This document shows, piece after piece, positions 45,101 through 56,985 of a DNA stretch of 64,000 nucleotides. Source of the stretch: Otis tarda (taxonomy: Eukaryota; Chordata; Aves; Otidiformes; Otididae); NCBI GenBank assembly GCA_026413225.1, contig CM048555.1, forward strand, positions 81,723,785 to 81,787,784, read 5' to 3'. Under the pieces are notes generated by a model. That model searched no databases and had not been told where the DNA came from. It saw only the letters and a list, made by a program, of their open reading frames with translations. Every line of letters starts with the position of its first letter. Position 1 is the first letter of the stretch. The position numbers and the translations under genes are program-made.

Positions 45101-47424
45101 CAGGGTTGCTGCAAAGCCTTTGACTGGTTCTTTCCTCTTGCAGAACATCTCTGCAAAAAAAGCATATTATGTCTTCTTTTATCTCAGTGCTGCAAGAGAT
45201 GGTGACAAAGGATTTGTTAATTTTTTTCTCCTCTTTGACTGTAGTGTTAGGATATTTGGACTGCGAAATCTTGGATATTTTCTGGTTAATGAGATGAATG
45301 GAGAGAAGTCCTATGGAATTATGGTCTCTGGGCTATGCGGTGGCCCCTTGGAGAGGTAGGCTGGAAGTTTGAAGGGAAGGCACTGAAGCTAAGGAAGTTT
45401 TCCATTTCTAGGATCGTGCACACCTTCAGGACCTGCCCTCTCCCAGAGTATTCCTCCCACAGATGACAACTGCCTTGCCTAGAGTGCCTGAGCAAAGCAA
45501 GAGCAATAACCCACACGCAATATCTCATAACATCGTGACGAAACATCTCTCCAGGCAAGGTTAAAAGGATCAGAAGTAGAAGCTACATGTTGCTGCTCAG
45601 GCAAACGGTGTAGCTGTAGCACAACGGAATGCCAAAGTTTTAAGGCCACTGGAAATTAAGCTTCAAATGCATGGAGAAAGTACATCTGAGAGGTCATGAA
45701 ATAAAAGTTTGATATACTACTGTCAGTAGGTAAATAGTACAGATGAATTTAAATCATATTTAGATTAAAGAAGACTGAGCATAAAAAATATTTTCATTTG
45801 AGCTTTACAGTACAATTAAGAAGAGTTTAAGCTTTCAATTCTAGTGGCTCTCGCTCAGGTCTGTGGTTAACCAAACGCTGAAGATATATTCCTATTAACT
45901 TCTACTGGGAATGCCATCTCTGTTTAGATGTAGAATTATACCTTCCTCTAAACAGCCCTCTTATCTTACAATCTGCAAATTGCAGGGTCTCCCACAGAAG
46001 GAAATCTTTTATTAAGCATTTTATTTTTCTTTGCTGCAGGCAGGCAGACTAAATAAACTCCAGCTTAGACTTTGCACGGTGTCTCTACGTTGGCCATATC
46101 CAAGAAACACAGACAATGCTGGTTTGCAAGAATGAAAGAATTTTAATAAAAACAAGCCATTCAAAACCCTTGTCAACTCCTTCTGCTGGATTGTTATAAA
46201 GAATTTATTTCATTACTATAAGTGCTGTTGACTTAGTGTTAGTTTCAGCACTTGAATTCTTGGATAGCCTGAATAAAATTATGTTTTCCAAGATAAATAT
46301 ATTATGCAAAGTATGACCTTCATTCTTTCACTGATATGTCTGCTGACTCCAACTGCTTCCTCCTTCAGAGGGGCTTTCTGAGTTCTGATGGGGAGAAGCT
46401 TTATTTTCGTTTTACTCGATTAAAGCACTGCAAACAAGGAAGACCATGTGAAAAATAAAAAAAAAAAGAAAAGCTCGAGCTCGTTTCTGTTGAAGTCGGA
46501 GACAGTGAAATGTCAGCTCTGATGAAGTGGAAGTGGTGAAGTACGTCCGTGCATGCAAATGGACACTCAGGTTTCCAAAAGGCAAAGGTTTTCCCCTCTC
46601 ACGGGGAAGTTTGCTGCACAGTAATCAGGCTCTGCTGTGCTAATCCCCTCAAAATGGAGCAGTTATGACCTACCAGGGAGGTGATGATTTCAAGGGGATT
46701 ATCCTTTCTGCTGAATTAGCAGAGGGCAAGGGCAAGTAAAGAGGGGGAGCTGCCACTTCTGCATCCAGGGAAATGAAAGAAAGGGTCTGGCCTTCTGATT
46801 CTGCCCTTGGTGGGACCAAAGACAGTGTGCTGGGTGTCTTCACACCCCTGCAACCGCCTTTCACAACTGGAATTGCTGGATATGCATACTACCGCACATT
46901 GCAGGGTGACACAGATCTGTGGTCTGCCCCACGTGATACCGTACAAGGCCAGGAAATGACAGCTGTTGTCTTACCGCTTCTCCAGGGACAAAAATGTGCC
47001 TTATATCAGGGAACTTTCTTGGATTTTTCTTAGAAAAAAAAATCCCCTTGCCTGATACGAACCACTGCCTATTCCTGATTAGCCTGCAATGTCTTTCATC
47101 GCAGCAATCCAGAAGTCTTCTGCTGAGAACTAAGAACTGCTAGGCAATCTGGTGGCAGCTTCTGTCATCGTACCCAGCCTGTTGCGGGTCCAGGCCAACT
47201 CCAAGAGGTTCAGTTTCTCCTAATGAGCCTAAGGCTCAATGAACCTCTAACTTGATATTACTGTTAAATAAGAGAAGATGGCAAGGAGATGGTGGAAAAG
47301 AAGGAAGGAATTAGGAGTGCTTCTTAGTGTGCTCTGTTTAAAGGGAAGAACTTGAGTCTTGGAATTTCTTTGAGTTTCCAACAGCAACTAGTGACCACTT
47401 TTGATTGTGTTTGTTAAGGTCAAG
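42166..47424. other. Long unique non-coding stretch
   Basis: No gene that I can support. The longest open frames (42702-43217 minus, 171 codons; 43369-43899 plus, 176 codons) show no domain, no biased composition and no splice context I can argue for. AT-rich patches lie at about 45700-45850 and 46130-46320, with an A-run near 46456. Confidence 0.45.
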
Positions 47425-47505
47425 CAGTTGAGAGACGTGACTCCAGGTGACTTGCCCAAATCCATGTGAGGAGATCCAGGACTGGAACACAGCCCATTGG
47501 AGCAT
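47425..47505 (-). repeat. MIR-type SINE relic
   Basis: AGGTGACTTGCCCAAATCCA then GAGGAGATCCAGGACTGGAA and CACAGCCC matches the reverse complement of the MIR core ('agtgacttgcccaaggtcacacag...gccaggattcgaacccag'). GGTGACTTGCCCAA is a hallmark of MIR in this orientation. Confidence 0.7.
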
Positions 47506-48775
47506 GAGACAGTCTTTCCTCCTAGTTGTCTTCACATTCCTCATCCTCTGTGACTCATTGCTTCCACCTGCCCACTCCATCCCATCAACTGGCTCTTTCT
47601 CATCAGTACTCGGTCTTTCAAAACCAGCTTTCCCAGAAAACAGTCTGTACTCTAGATTTTCATCTCTCACCATCACTTGAGCTCAGCTTCTGGAACTTCG
47701 AGTTATTGGAGCCAGCACACAATTTAAAGAAGGAATAGTCAAGTTAGCCTCACAGAAATCTCATCTCCCTAATTTAATTTCTAGACAGAAATTCAAATGA
47801 GCGTTGCCTCCTTTGGGTGTTTCCCATGAAGAAGAGAAAGAAGAATAGATCTTTTCGGAGGTGATTGTTGCTTAGTCCTGCGTGTTAGCTCTGCAATTTT
47901 CCTGCACATACTGTTTTCCATGCCATCGTTTCTGAACTTATAGCATATCCGCTGAATGTAAGGGTTGCATTACCGCAGCTGCCTCTATGCTGGAAAGTTC
48001 ACAACCATAACCGAGCATCAGTTTAGCACAGGAAGGGAAGGGGATGATTGTATCCAACAGAAGAACTGTGTCCAGTTAAAATTACAGTAAAAATAAGTGT
48101 GGGTAGGCTGAATATGAATCAGAATTTGGCCTGGAAACCAGCTTACAGCTACTTTTACTTAAGAAAAGTGAGACTTTGAAGAACTTGGATAACTAGGAGT
48201 GGCCACTGGGATTTTGGTTTATGTCTTACCAAAAGAAAGACCCTCCAATTAATTCTGGCAAACAAATTTAGTACCAGCAGAGAAGAGAAGTTTTTATTGC
48301 TGCACTTACACCACTTTCTGGAAAACTTAATTTGTGCTTAGAGGGTTCCCACCCTAAAATACCACCCATTTGATAGTCCTTTGCTTAATTCCTCTGAAAT
48401 AAGAGTAATAAATGGCGTCTCTGGAGGTTGTTTTTTAAGGTAAATTTTTTCAAGGAGTGCCTTCCTCTCATCCTATCTTGGAAGCCCTTCTGTCTCTTTG
48501 GACTCCTCACCTTCTTGGTACTGCTCTCTCAGGTTACATGCAAGGATGTTTCAGTGCCTTCGTGGCGTACTACCTCTTCGCGTCAGGATGTCAAGAGAGG
48601 AAAACATGGTGCAAAAAGGCCACAAAGTCTTCATGTCATAACACTGAATAGCAACAGAATTGGCTCTAAAAAAGCATGCAAATTCAGATGACTCGGTAGA
48701 GTGACTGATTTCTCCATCCCATGAGCTGTGCTAGTGACCTCCAATGGACAATATTGATGGTGTACTTTGTTGATG
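47506..48775. other. Unique non-coding sequence
   Basis: No gene or repeat recognised. Confidence 0.5.
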
Positions 48776-49378
48776 TCATAGAATCATAGAATCATAGAAT
48801 GGTTAGGGATGGAAGGGACCTTCAAAGGTCATCTAGTTCAACCCCCCTGCAAGGAGCAGGGACATCTCCAAGCAGATCAGGTTGCTCAGAGCCTCATCCA
48901 GCCTGGCCTTGAACGTCTCCAGGGATGGGGCTTCCACCCCCTTTCTGGGCAACCTGTTCCAGTGTTCTATAACTCGCATTGTAAAAAATTTTTTCCTAAT
49001 TTCCAATCTAAATCTACTCCCCTCTATTTTAAAACCATTACTCCTTGTCCTATTGCAACAGGCCCTACTGAACAGCCTCTCCCCATCTTTCCTGTAGGCC
49101 CCCTTTAGGCACTGGAAGGCCGCTACCAGGTCTCCCCGGAGCCTCCTCTTCTCCAGGCTGAACAGCCCCAGCTCTCTCAGCCTGTCCTCATAAGAGAGGT
49201 GCTCCAGCCCTTTTATCATCTTCGTGGCCTCCTCTGGACCTTCTCCAACAAGGTCCATGTCCTTCTTGTGTTGGGGGCTCCAGAACTGGACACAGTACTC
49301 CAGGTGGGGTCTCACCAGGGCAGAGTAGAGGGGGAGAATCACCTCCCTCGACCTGCTGGCCACGCTCCTCTTTGATGT
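48776..49378 (-). mobile_element. CR1 LINE, 5'-truncated, middle-aged
   Basis: Three octamer units at the 3' end (48776 onward) are followed by GGTTAGGGATGGAAGGGACC and the ORF2 C-terminal region. Homology stops near 49378 at the codons for '[10 protein letters not shown]'. It is more diverged than the 9.4 and 16.2 kb copies and belongs to the same subfamily as 36173-36338. Confidence 0.94.
48833..49378 (-). pseudogene. CR1 ORF2 C-terminal remnant with compensated frameshift
   Basis: Only the part downstream of the RT catalytic core remains ([16 protein letters not shown] onward). Relative to the young copies, one base is inserted near 49250 and one is lost near 49230. Eight codons are therefore read out of frame (LVGEGPEE in place of QLERVQRR) before the frame recovers. 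The usual stop after SNLI is changed (TAG to TGC), so translation would run on into the 3' UTR to 48833. The upstream 45 or so residues of the open frame (to 49507) are flanking DNA. It is non-functional. Confidence 0.88.
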
Positions 49379-50794
49379 CTCGTGCTCCAAAGTCTGGCAG
49401 ATGACTGCCATTGGTGCCAGCCCAAAACGAGTACTGAGGACAATTGTTTCCCATGAATGATGCAGGTCTGGATGGCGTGCTCTTAAAGAAACCATGCCAT
49501 AGGTCACCCACCGCTTTCTGTCAGAATATATTCTATTCGCCTAGTAGTGTTGAAATACTTTCTCATCTTTCCATTACACAGTTTAATCTAATCCTGGATT
49601 TAACCTTCTTGGATCATACTAAGAAATTCCACCCTGAGAGTGTTTTAAAACCCTGTGTATGACTATTGCTTTGGCGCATCCAGGGTGCATTTCTGTCTGG
49701 GAAATTATTCCTTCCTCTGCGAATCTTGACACATTTTCTGAGCCGAGTTAATTGTGCAGAAGTAGATGTCTCAAGCAGCCAAGCTGTGCCCAAAGATCTT
49801 TGCTGCTGTGTTCATTCCGAGGCAGAGGTTTTTGAGGGAGTGACATGCAGGGCTGACCAAGATATTCAGAAATGGCCAACAGTTTCCAGGTGCTTCCACT
49901 CACGAATTCACAGCTCCCCGCAGTTTAAGAAGTTCATTTCAAACACTCACTCATGAAAACTTACGGCCTTTTCTACACAGTTCGGCTCCCCAAAATTGCA
50001 ACCTCTAGACCACTAGAAACTTTTGAAAATATTGACAAAGATTGACCCAAGATGGCCAACAACAAGAAACTCTAATCTTAGCAGATCAGGCTTACTTTAC
50101 GGCAGGTCTCTGCCTGCTATGAAGGAGCCTTGTGCCTGCTGGAATTATCATTAAGTGGACGGGATGTAAAATCAAAGCTGTATCCACTTGTCAGTCTTAT
50201 GGCACTCAGATTTCCTCATGAGAGCAACAAACAAATGCTATTATGAACAGCACTTTTCCAATACCAAGTCCTCGGCTATTTTCACACCTTTGCTTCACTA
50301 AATACTTTTCAATTTCCACAGGAATTTGCCCAAGTCTCCACTAAAAAAAAAAGCTGGAAAACAGAAGGTAAAATAAGTTTGTTGCTCACAGCCATTGCAC
50401 TAAAGTCCTGCTGTTGTCGCATGAGGCATGCCATGAATATGGACAAGCAGACAAGTGGACTTGTCTCCACTGAAAGGAAGGTGGGGGTGGAGACCATTCT
50501 GTGCTCAGATATGTAATGAAACAGATAAGAATAATTTATGGAGTTTTTATTACTGTTTCTCTTCACACTTCATTGTTTGATCTGCACAATTGCAGAGATG
50601 TCTGGATTAGGACTTATATTTAGAGCTCTTAAAGCCACCAAAGAAGATGCTGGAGGGAATCCTAGGTCCATTGGTTAGCTCTGCCAAAGGGACCAAAGGT
50701 CTGGCAATGACATTAACATCCTGGTATGTGAGCTATATTCATGGGTCTTTGGTTTTATGGTTCCCACTAAGTCTTCAGGGTTCTCAGAGACTCA
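49379..50794. other. Unique non-coding sequence
   Basis: No gene or repeat recognised. A short A-run lies near 50343. Confidence 0.5.
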
Positions 50795-51065
50795 CTGGAA
50801 TCAGGGATGGAAAAGACCTATTACGCTAGGTCATTTGGTCCATCCGCTGACCCTAGACACGGCAGGATTTTCCATACTGTCCAGTCCCAAGGGCTTTATC
50901 CTGTCCACTTTGAAATGACACAAGTCAAGGGGCTTCCACCCTTCCACCACTCCCACTGGGAGACCATTCCGCAGCTCGACACATATTCACTTACAAATAT
51001 TTTCCTGAGAGCACATCCAAATTTTTCTTCACTTCATTTCATCTCATGACCCTCCTCCTGAAAAC
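50795..51065 (-). mobile_element. Ancient CR1-group LINE 3'-end fragment
   Basis: In reverse-complement order: CAGGGATGGAAAAGACCTAT, GGTCATTTGGTCCATCC, GGGGCTTCCACCCTTCCACC, CCCACTGGGAGACCATTCCG, AAATATTTTCCTGAGAGCAC and TTTCATCTCATGACCCTCCT. This follows old amniote CR1 ('ggcttccaccacttcccttgggagactattcc...gttaggaaatttttcctgat...tttcatcccattgctcc'). It is non-coding. Confidence 0.75.
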
Positions 51066-52159
51066 CCTTCTGCTCCCTCCTCCCTTGCTATGAACATTGA
51101 ATGTGTATATGTATGCGTGAATGTCTATATATGGTTTCACCACATCCCTCAATATCAACGGCCTTTGGGCAGCCAAAGGGCACAGAGGGACTTTCTTCCC
51201 TACAAGATGCCTTGCAGCTCCTAGCGAGAATTGGCCACAGTTACTGAAACCGGTGGCTTCCAGGAAGAAAGGCTTTTTGGGACTGGTGTTCACGTGCGCG
51301 GTATGGTCTCCAGAAAAGATCATACAAAAAGGGCCACAGTCCTATTCCCCTCTTTGTCCAGCGAAACCCTACGGGCAGAAAGGACGTAAAACTCAGGACA
51401 TGGAGGGAACTACATTACAGTGATGAAATTGTGTTGGCTTTGAGCAATCTGAATTTAACCTTTAACTGTCCTACATTTCTCTAGCAGGGCTTTAGCAACG
51501 CATATCTCTCTCTGTGCCTCATTTCTTTGTGGTGAGAAGGTGGTAATGGTAGTTAACTTGACACCTCTTTCCACCAGACTCTACAGGAAAGGGATTGCTG
51601 CTGTCTGGATACGTTGGGACGAAGAAGCATCTTAGCTCGACCACGTATCAAACATCGTACTGTTTCCAGTGGGTTGTCAGGAGAGCAATACCTTCCCTTG
51701 AAGGGCTGGGGGAGGAAGAGTATACTGGAAAAAGTTATCAGTGGAAATATTCAGAGCCATCGGAGATATGCGTACACCTAATTTCAAAGTATTTCCTTGG
51801 GAGCTGAGGAACCAAATTCCTTTGGCATCTTTGAGAGCAATCTTAGCTTCGGTATGCAAAACTGCTCTCCAAGAAAGGCTCGGGACACGGAGTGGGGACT
51901 TTCAGGCTGGGGCAGGGGAGTGTGGAATAGCCTGACATGACTGTTTTCTTTTCAAATAAAAGTCGTCTCCTGTGGTTTTCGGATAACGATGCAGGCTCCT
52001 GGGGTGCTAAGGGACTGCATGGAGCCCTGGCCTGTGTGTTTGCTAGCTGTGCATGTGAGTGGGCTGAAACAAAAATATACAAGTGCTCAGGAGGAGTAAA
52101 CTATAAACAATGCTTAAAAAAACACTCCAAACAGAGCTGTCCCCACGCTTTCCCCAGGC
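51066..52159. other. Unique non-coding sequence
   Basis: No gene recognised. A small (TATG)-rich patch lies near 51100-51130. Confidence 0.5.
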
Positions 52160-52290
52160 CAGGCCGCTGCAGGGAGCTGGATGAGAAGGAACCCGCTGCG
52201 ACTCAGCCCGGAGAAGGCAGGAGTGACGCTGGTTAGCAGGGAGAAGGAACTTGAGGAATGGGCAAAAGCTGTGACTGATGCATCCATCGA
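52160..52290 (+). mobile_element. L2-like LINE reverse-transcriptase fragment
   Basis: One frame reads GSWMRRNPLRLSPEKAGVTL followed by VSREKELEEW (codons from about 52172). It matches the conserved L2-type RT segment 'WmxxNrLkLNPdKTEvLLVgrxkdLeeW', which lies after the catalytic YADD. The rest of the RT is not recognisable. L2 relics are old in amniotes, yet this stretch still reads through without a stop for about 75 codons. That is probably chance, but it merits a comparison across birds. Confidence 0.62.
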
Positions 52291-53149
52291 AAGAGAATGT
52301 CGTTCGCCGGCCAAGTTCACTGCCAGGGCTGGCTGCACAGCGTCCAACAAAATATCTCCCTCTTGGAGAAGGAGGATTATTCTTTTTAACGGAATTTTTC
52401 CCCCTGGCTTTTTGACCTAATGAATTCCCCACAGCTGGAGCATCTCTAGCATTGCCCTGGATGCCTGCTATGCCCTACCTGCGCTGTATTTCACCCTGTG
52501 AATCTGCTGATCTTTTGGGTTGTACACGCATTATGGAGGAGCATCCCGGGGCCTGGTGTGTGAGGATTGCACCCTGGACACTGTATGGGCATAGTTTCTG
52601 GCCTGATTGCTGACCATGAGGAACTAGCTTTGTCTTCCTCTTTGACCAGGACCAAAGGAAGTCTTCATCTTCCTCTCTGTCTCCCAGAGTTCCCTTTTCC
52701 TTAGTAGTTCTGTTTGGTTTGGGAGTTTTCCCTCCCTTGATGTACCATCCCCTTCCCGAGCTACTGCTATGCCCATTGGAGTTTCCTTTTTTTTTTTTTT
52801 TTTGCTGTCCTTGCTCACTCTGGGATTTGTTTCTCAACACTCTTTTCCCACTAACATCGAGCTCATGCGCTGAAACATCATCTTAGAGGAAAGAGGTGGC
52901 TGAGCTGGGGAAGGACATCAGGGAGCAGAGTTTGAGATACTGACCTGTGGTATCGACCAGAGCACAGAAAGACAGAGACAGCTGTTGGTATAAAGGACAC
53001 AATAAAATTTTCCTGACCTCATTCTTTTAGAAAGCTTGTTGCCGAAAACGATAAAAAATGGAGGTTACCATTTTAAATGTCCTCAAACTGCAGGAGCTAT
53101 CCTGATTGTCTAGAGATACATCAGCACTCCAACTTGCCATGTTCCTGTT
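52291..53149. other. Unique sequence with poly-T tract
   Basis: No gene recognised. A 17-bp T-run lies at 52787-52803. On the minus strand it would be a poly-A, but no retrocopy is recognisable upstream of it. Confidence 0.45.
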
Positions 53150-53420
53150 TTCCAGGTTTGCATTCCTTCAAGGTACCAATAATGCATCGTTGCTGTCTAG
53201 AAGTGCTGCAGAGCCATCCAGTCTGTCTCCTTGCTATTTCAGGCCGCTTCCTTGCATTTCTACTCTCCATGCTATGTAGGTATAAATATTCCCAGCTACA
53301 GGACTCTCACATCTTCTTTATGAGATGGTTATTCCATAGGTTAACATTTCTTATTTTCAGGAAGATTTTTTCGATGCTCAGCCTCCTCAGCTTCAGGCTC
53401 ACTCCCAAGTCCCTTCCCTT
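53150..53420 (-). mobile_element. Probable ancient CR1 fragment
   Basis: AGAGCCATCCAGTCTGTCTC near the start, then GGTTATTCCATAGGTTAACA, TTTCTTATTTTCAGGAAGAT and TTTTTCGATGCTCAGCCTCC resembles reverse-complement CR1 ('tcatccagtctg...ttgttccataggttaac...gttaggaagtttttcctaatg'). It is too eroded for certainty. Confidence 0.42.
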
Positions 53421-56414
53421 CATACTTATTCAATTATCGTGTTTGAGTCAGAGGTTACCTTTCCAGAACGGTGATTACCAGGAGTGCAATTCTTTCGTTT
53501 GTTTGAAGATCTGGCACAACCTTCACTTTTTCCAGGTCTTCTGCTCTCAACCTGTTTCTGCGGGGTGGTAGATAAAATTTGCTCACTTATAACTACAGTA
53601 TTCCCAGATTCATATCACCTGGTACTGACCAGATTGCTTCTTATCCAATTTTCCACATATTTCTCTACTTCTTTTCTACCGAGAGCTATTTTTACAGGTT
53701 GATTCCCGATTGTTCAAACATATTTTCCTTTTTTTTTTCCCCTTCTTGTTTTTGTTTGCTCCTTTTCCTTGCTGACGGAAGGTTATAAAAAGGACGTGGC
53801 ATTTCAGCTGTCTGAGTCACTTGTGCCCTGTCCCTCCTTTTCTCCTGATACATCAGTAAAAGCACATTTTTATGCTGCTTATCCATTAATCCAGACTGCT
53901 TTTTGGCTGCCCTTATCTTTTCCCTCAAAGCCTCGGTTTCCTCTGCATGTTTTTATTTGGTTACTTCTCACTTACGCTGCCTTCCGCCTTCTTTTTTCCT
54001 CCCTGACCTGCAGTGTTCTGGCGTTGCCTTCCGGTACCCTGACAGCTCCTTCAGCCTCAGGAACATCGCTGCCGGTGCCCCCTCAAGAATGGATTTTCCC
54101 GGTCTTTTACCACATCAACCCTCACTACCATATCCCCATCTAGCTCTTCACTTGCTAGATTTCCTCCTATGCCAAACTGCTTGCTTTCAGCTGATTGCTG
54201 CTATATTCCGCAAATTTACTATCTTGAAATCCCGCCAGCTTGCTTGATATTTCAGTTTTTTGGACCCTGCCTTTTTTTATTATACGGTACCTTGCTCCTC
54301 TCTTTTTCTTTCTCTCACCTTCTGTTTTTACAATGCCGTGTATCACGTTCTCCTACCTGGATGCCTTCCAAACTGTAGAAATTAAACCATAAATGTTCCA
54401 TTGCCTGATTTTCCATCCTTTTATCCCCAAGGAGATGAGCAGGGAGAGGGGAAGTTTTGGTCAGTTTTCTCAAGATTCCTCTAGGTGTTTTCCACCAAAT
54501 ACTGATGGCAGCTGTTACGCAATGGTTACCCCTGCCTACCATTGCAGCAGCTGAAAGCCAGACATGAAGAGGAATCGCCTGTCCCTGTAGGAACCCAGAG
54601 AAATAGATGTTTCTCTCCCTGAAGAGATTAACACCGAATTGCTTTTAAGAATTTGTCGGAGGTATTAATGGGGTTATGCAATGTTGGTTGCAGCAGCGCA
54701 GAAGTGAGGGCTATTATCAGTGACATTATTGTAATACTGTTAGTTAAGAAGGATGGAAGAAGATCCAAGAAGAGTTTCATTTCTCTCTTTTTTTTTTTTC
54801 TTCTAGGAGATAACTCAAAAGAAAACGAAAATAAAATAAAGCCATTGAGATCGTTGGTGCAAACGACTCGAGCTGCTCCTGCCACTGCCCAGGTTTGCTC
54901 TGCCCTCCTCTGAAATCTCCTCTCTGTCCCATATTGGGAATGCTCCTACTGGTTCTTCCCGACCCCTGATATATCTGATACCGGTAGGCCTTAATCCTGG
55001 ACTTCTCAGGGGCTATACTGGCCTATGCCCAAAACGTTTGAGGAGTAGCCACCGTGGGATGGACAAAGGACTCTGTAACGACAGATTTCACAATACCTGT
55101 GCATTTCTCAGTGATACCAGTTGAGCAAGGGACTCCTGTTTCCTCTGGCTTTTGGGCTGAATAATACCACATTCACATCTGGTCTACTGCACCAGAGAAG
55201 TCAGGATGTCAGAGCTGAATGCGTCAATCTCAGAGCCAACGCTGTGGTGGCACTGCAAAAGTGGATCTTCTGGGTGTGCTACTTCCCTTGCTTCCGAAGA
55301 ATTGATGCTGAATCCAAATCACCCATAAATTTCTGCCTCACATACCCCACTATGGTAGACCGTGCTTTCCTATGCAACCTTCACACTGTAGGTCAAAGCT
55401 GGAATCTAAAAAGTTGATGTGGCATCAGCAGAGATGCAGCAGTGCCGTGGACGTGGACTCCCGCAGTTGCCATGGACCATGTAGGTGAAGTTCTCAGACT
55501 GGAGGGGGCTCATAGAGCATTTCTAATCACAATCCCAGTGGTGTATGTGTGTGCAAAGCTGGAGGGTTTCCTCACCTCATGTTTTAATCCGGCAACGGCG
55601 GCACAAAGTGATCCCAAAGAACTGCCTGTTCTCACCATCGTTCCCTCCTTCAGTGGAGCCTGTAGCTTGTTCCCCAAGTAGGAACATAAGCACGAACAGA
55701 GCTGCCTGTGAGGGGAGCAGAGCGTGCATGCAGATGCCATCAGGAATGTTCTCAAAATTACCACGCCGCTCTGTTTGCTTCCTCTCGTGTGCTCTGGAGG
55801 AGACCCCAGAGAATTGCTTCTTGTTCACCCATTGAAACCTAAAGAGGTTATGGCAAACGTAAAGAGCCCGCAACGTGCACACGTGTGTACCCAACACAAC
55901 ACTAACTGGTAATTGAAAACAGGAAAGGTCAACATTTTTTTGCACCATTTTTTAGCACCATTGCACTGAGAAATGTTTATGGCAGTTGCAGTTGCCTAAA
56001 GAAGAACCTGTGGTTGCAGCAAAGGCCCCTGGCATGAACTGGAAAGTCTTCACCATGCAAGAAGAACAACCAGTGTTCCAACAAGGCCAACTCAGGAGAA
56101 ATAACCAGGATTGCACAAAGACCCACTGCAGGGCTTTACCTCGCAGTCACCCCACCTGCAAATGGCTGTTCTTAATTGCTCCTGTTGAACTCTGGCCAGC
56201 TTCAGTCTTTGTTGCCTTTTTTCCCTTAAAGTACTTGTATGTGGCTCATTATTAATTTGTTCCTTTTCCAAAATGAAAGGGCTACTGCAGCAGTGAAGAA
56301 TTAATTTTGCTATAAATTTATGCCCTATTAGGAGTGCCTTTCACCTTTGCTGGGCAAAGCACGGTCTGTGAAAGACCAAGGGTCTACAGTCAAAACTCAC
56401 AATGAGGGGTGGAG
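53421..56414. other. Unique sequence, T-rich in part
   Basis: No gene that I can support. The stretch 53500-54350 is pyrimidine-rich on the plus strand and open in several frames for 65-125 codons, a composition effect. A T-run lies at about 54789-54800. Confidence 0.45.
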
Positions 56415-56585
56415 TGTAGTCTGGTGGCCGTGGTTTAGAGGTCAGTAGCCCTGAAGCTAATTCATATTTCTGCTGCTGGACCAGCTTTATGATTTTGCCT
56501 CAGTCACTTCTTCCTCCTGTGCCTCAGCGGTCTTTTTAGGGTGTAAATCCTCTGGGGTAGTGATTTTCTCTTTAGCGTCTGCATT
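56415..56585 (+). repeat. MIR-type SINE relic
   Basis: GGTGGCCGTGGTTTAGAGGT, then TTCATATTTCTGCTGCTGGA, CCTCAGTCACTTCTTCCTCC and TGTGCCTCAGCGGTC follow the MIR head and core. TGTAAATCCTCTGGGGTAGT then TTTTCTCTTT follows the tail 'tgtaagctctttggggcagggactgtctctt'. The order is complete, so this is one of the better preserved MIR copies in the window. Confidence 0.75.
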
Positions 56586-56661
56586 ACTTCTGCCAGGAAG
56601 GAGCCTGACCTGTTGGTGGTTCTGCAGGAAGGAATATGAACCCAAATTATTGAAAAGAAAA

Positions 56662-56985
56662 AAGGCCTGGAAGGCTCTTCAGGGGTTATCTTGCTGACGC
56701 ACCTTGCCCTGAGGTAGGATTGACTTTTTCTGACCCGCACTGGCAGGTAAGTGTGGCTTTCTGCCTCCTTCTTAAAATCCTCCGGTGAGAGACTTCACGG
56801 CTTCGCCAGGCAGTGAACTGCATCACTTCCTCTTCTTCTTGCTAGAAAGTGTTTCCTAATGCCCTCTCTAAGCATGCTTCACAGTAGTCCACACCCAAAA
56901 CCTCCTGAGAGGTAAGGAGAGTAATTTATTCTCTTCCTCTTGGACAAACCCTACATTATTTTGAATATAATCAAGCGATTTGGTT
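56662..56985 (-). mobile_element. Ancient CR1 LINE 3' portion
   Basis: Clear reverse-complement order of amniote CR1: GGCCTGGAAGGCTCTTCAGG, CTTGCCCTGAGGTAGGATTG, TTCTTAAAATCCTCCGGTGA, GACTTCACGGCTTCGCCAGG, GCTAGAAAGTGTTTCCTAAT, GTAAGGAGAGTAATTTATTC and ATTATTTTGAATATAATCA. All correspond one by one to the consensus I recall ('ctgccctgaggcaggac...cttaaaaacctccagtga...gttagaaagtttttcctaat...gacaaggagaacaatttatc'). No reading frame survives. Confidence 0.82.

Noticed and set aside
53500..54350. Several overlapping 65-125-codon frames as a small-gene cluster
   Set aside because: The stretch is pyrimidine-rich, which suppresses stop codons in several frames at once.
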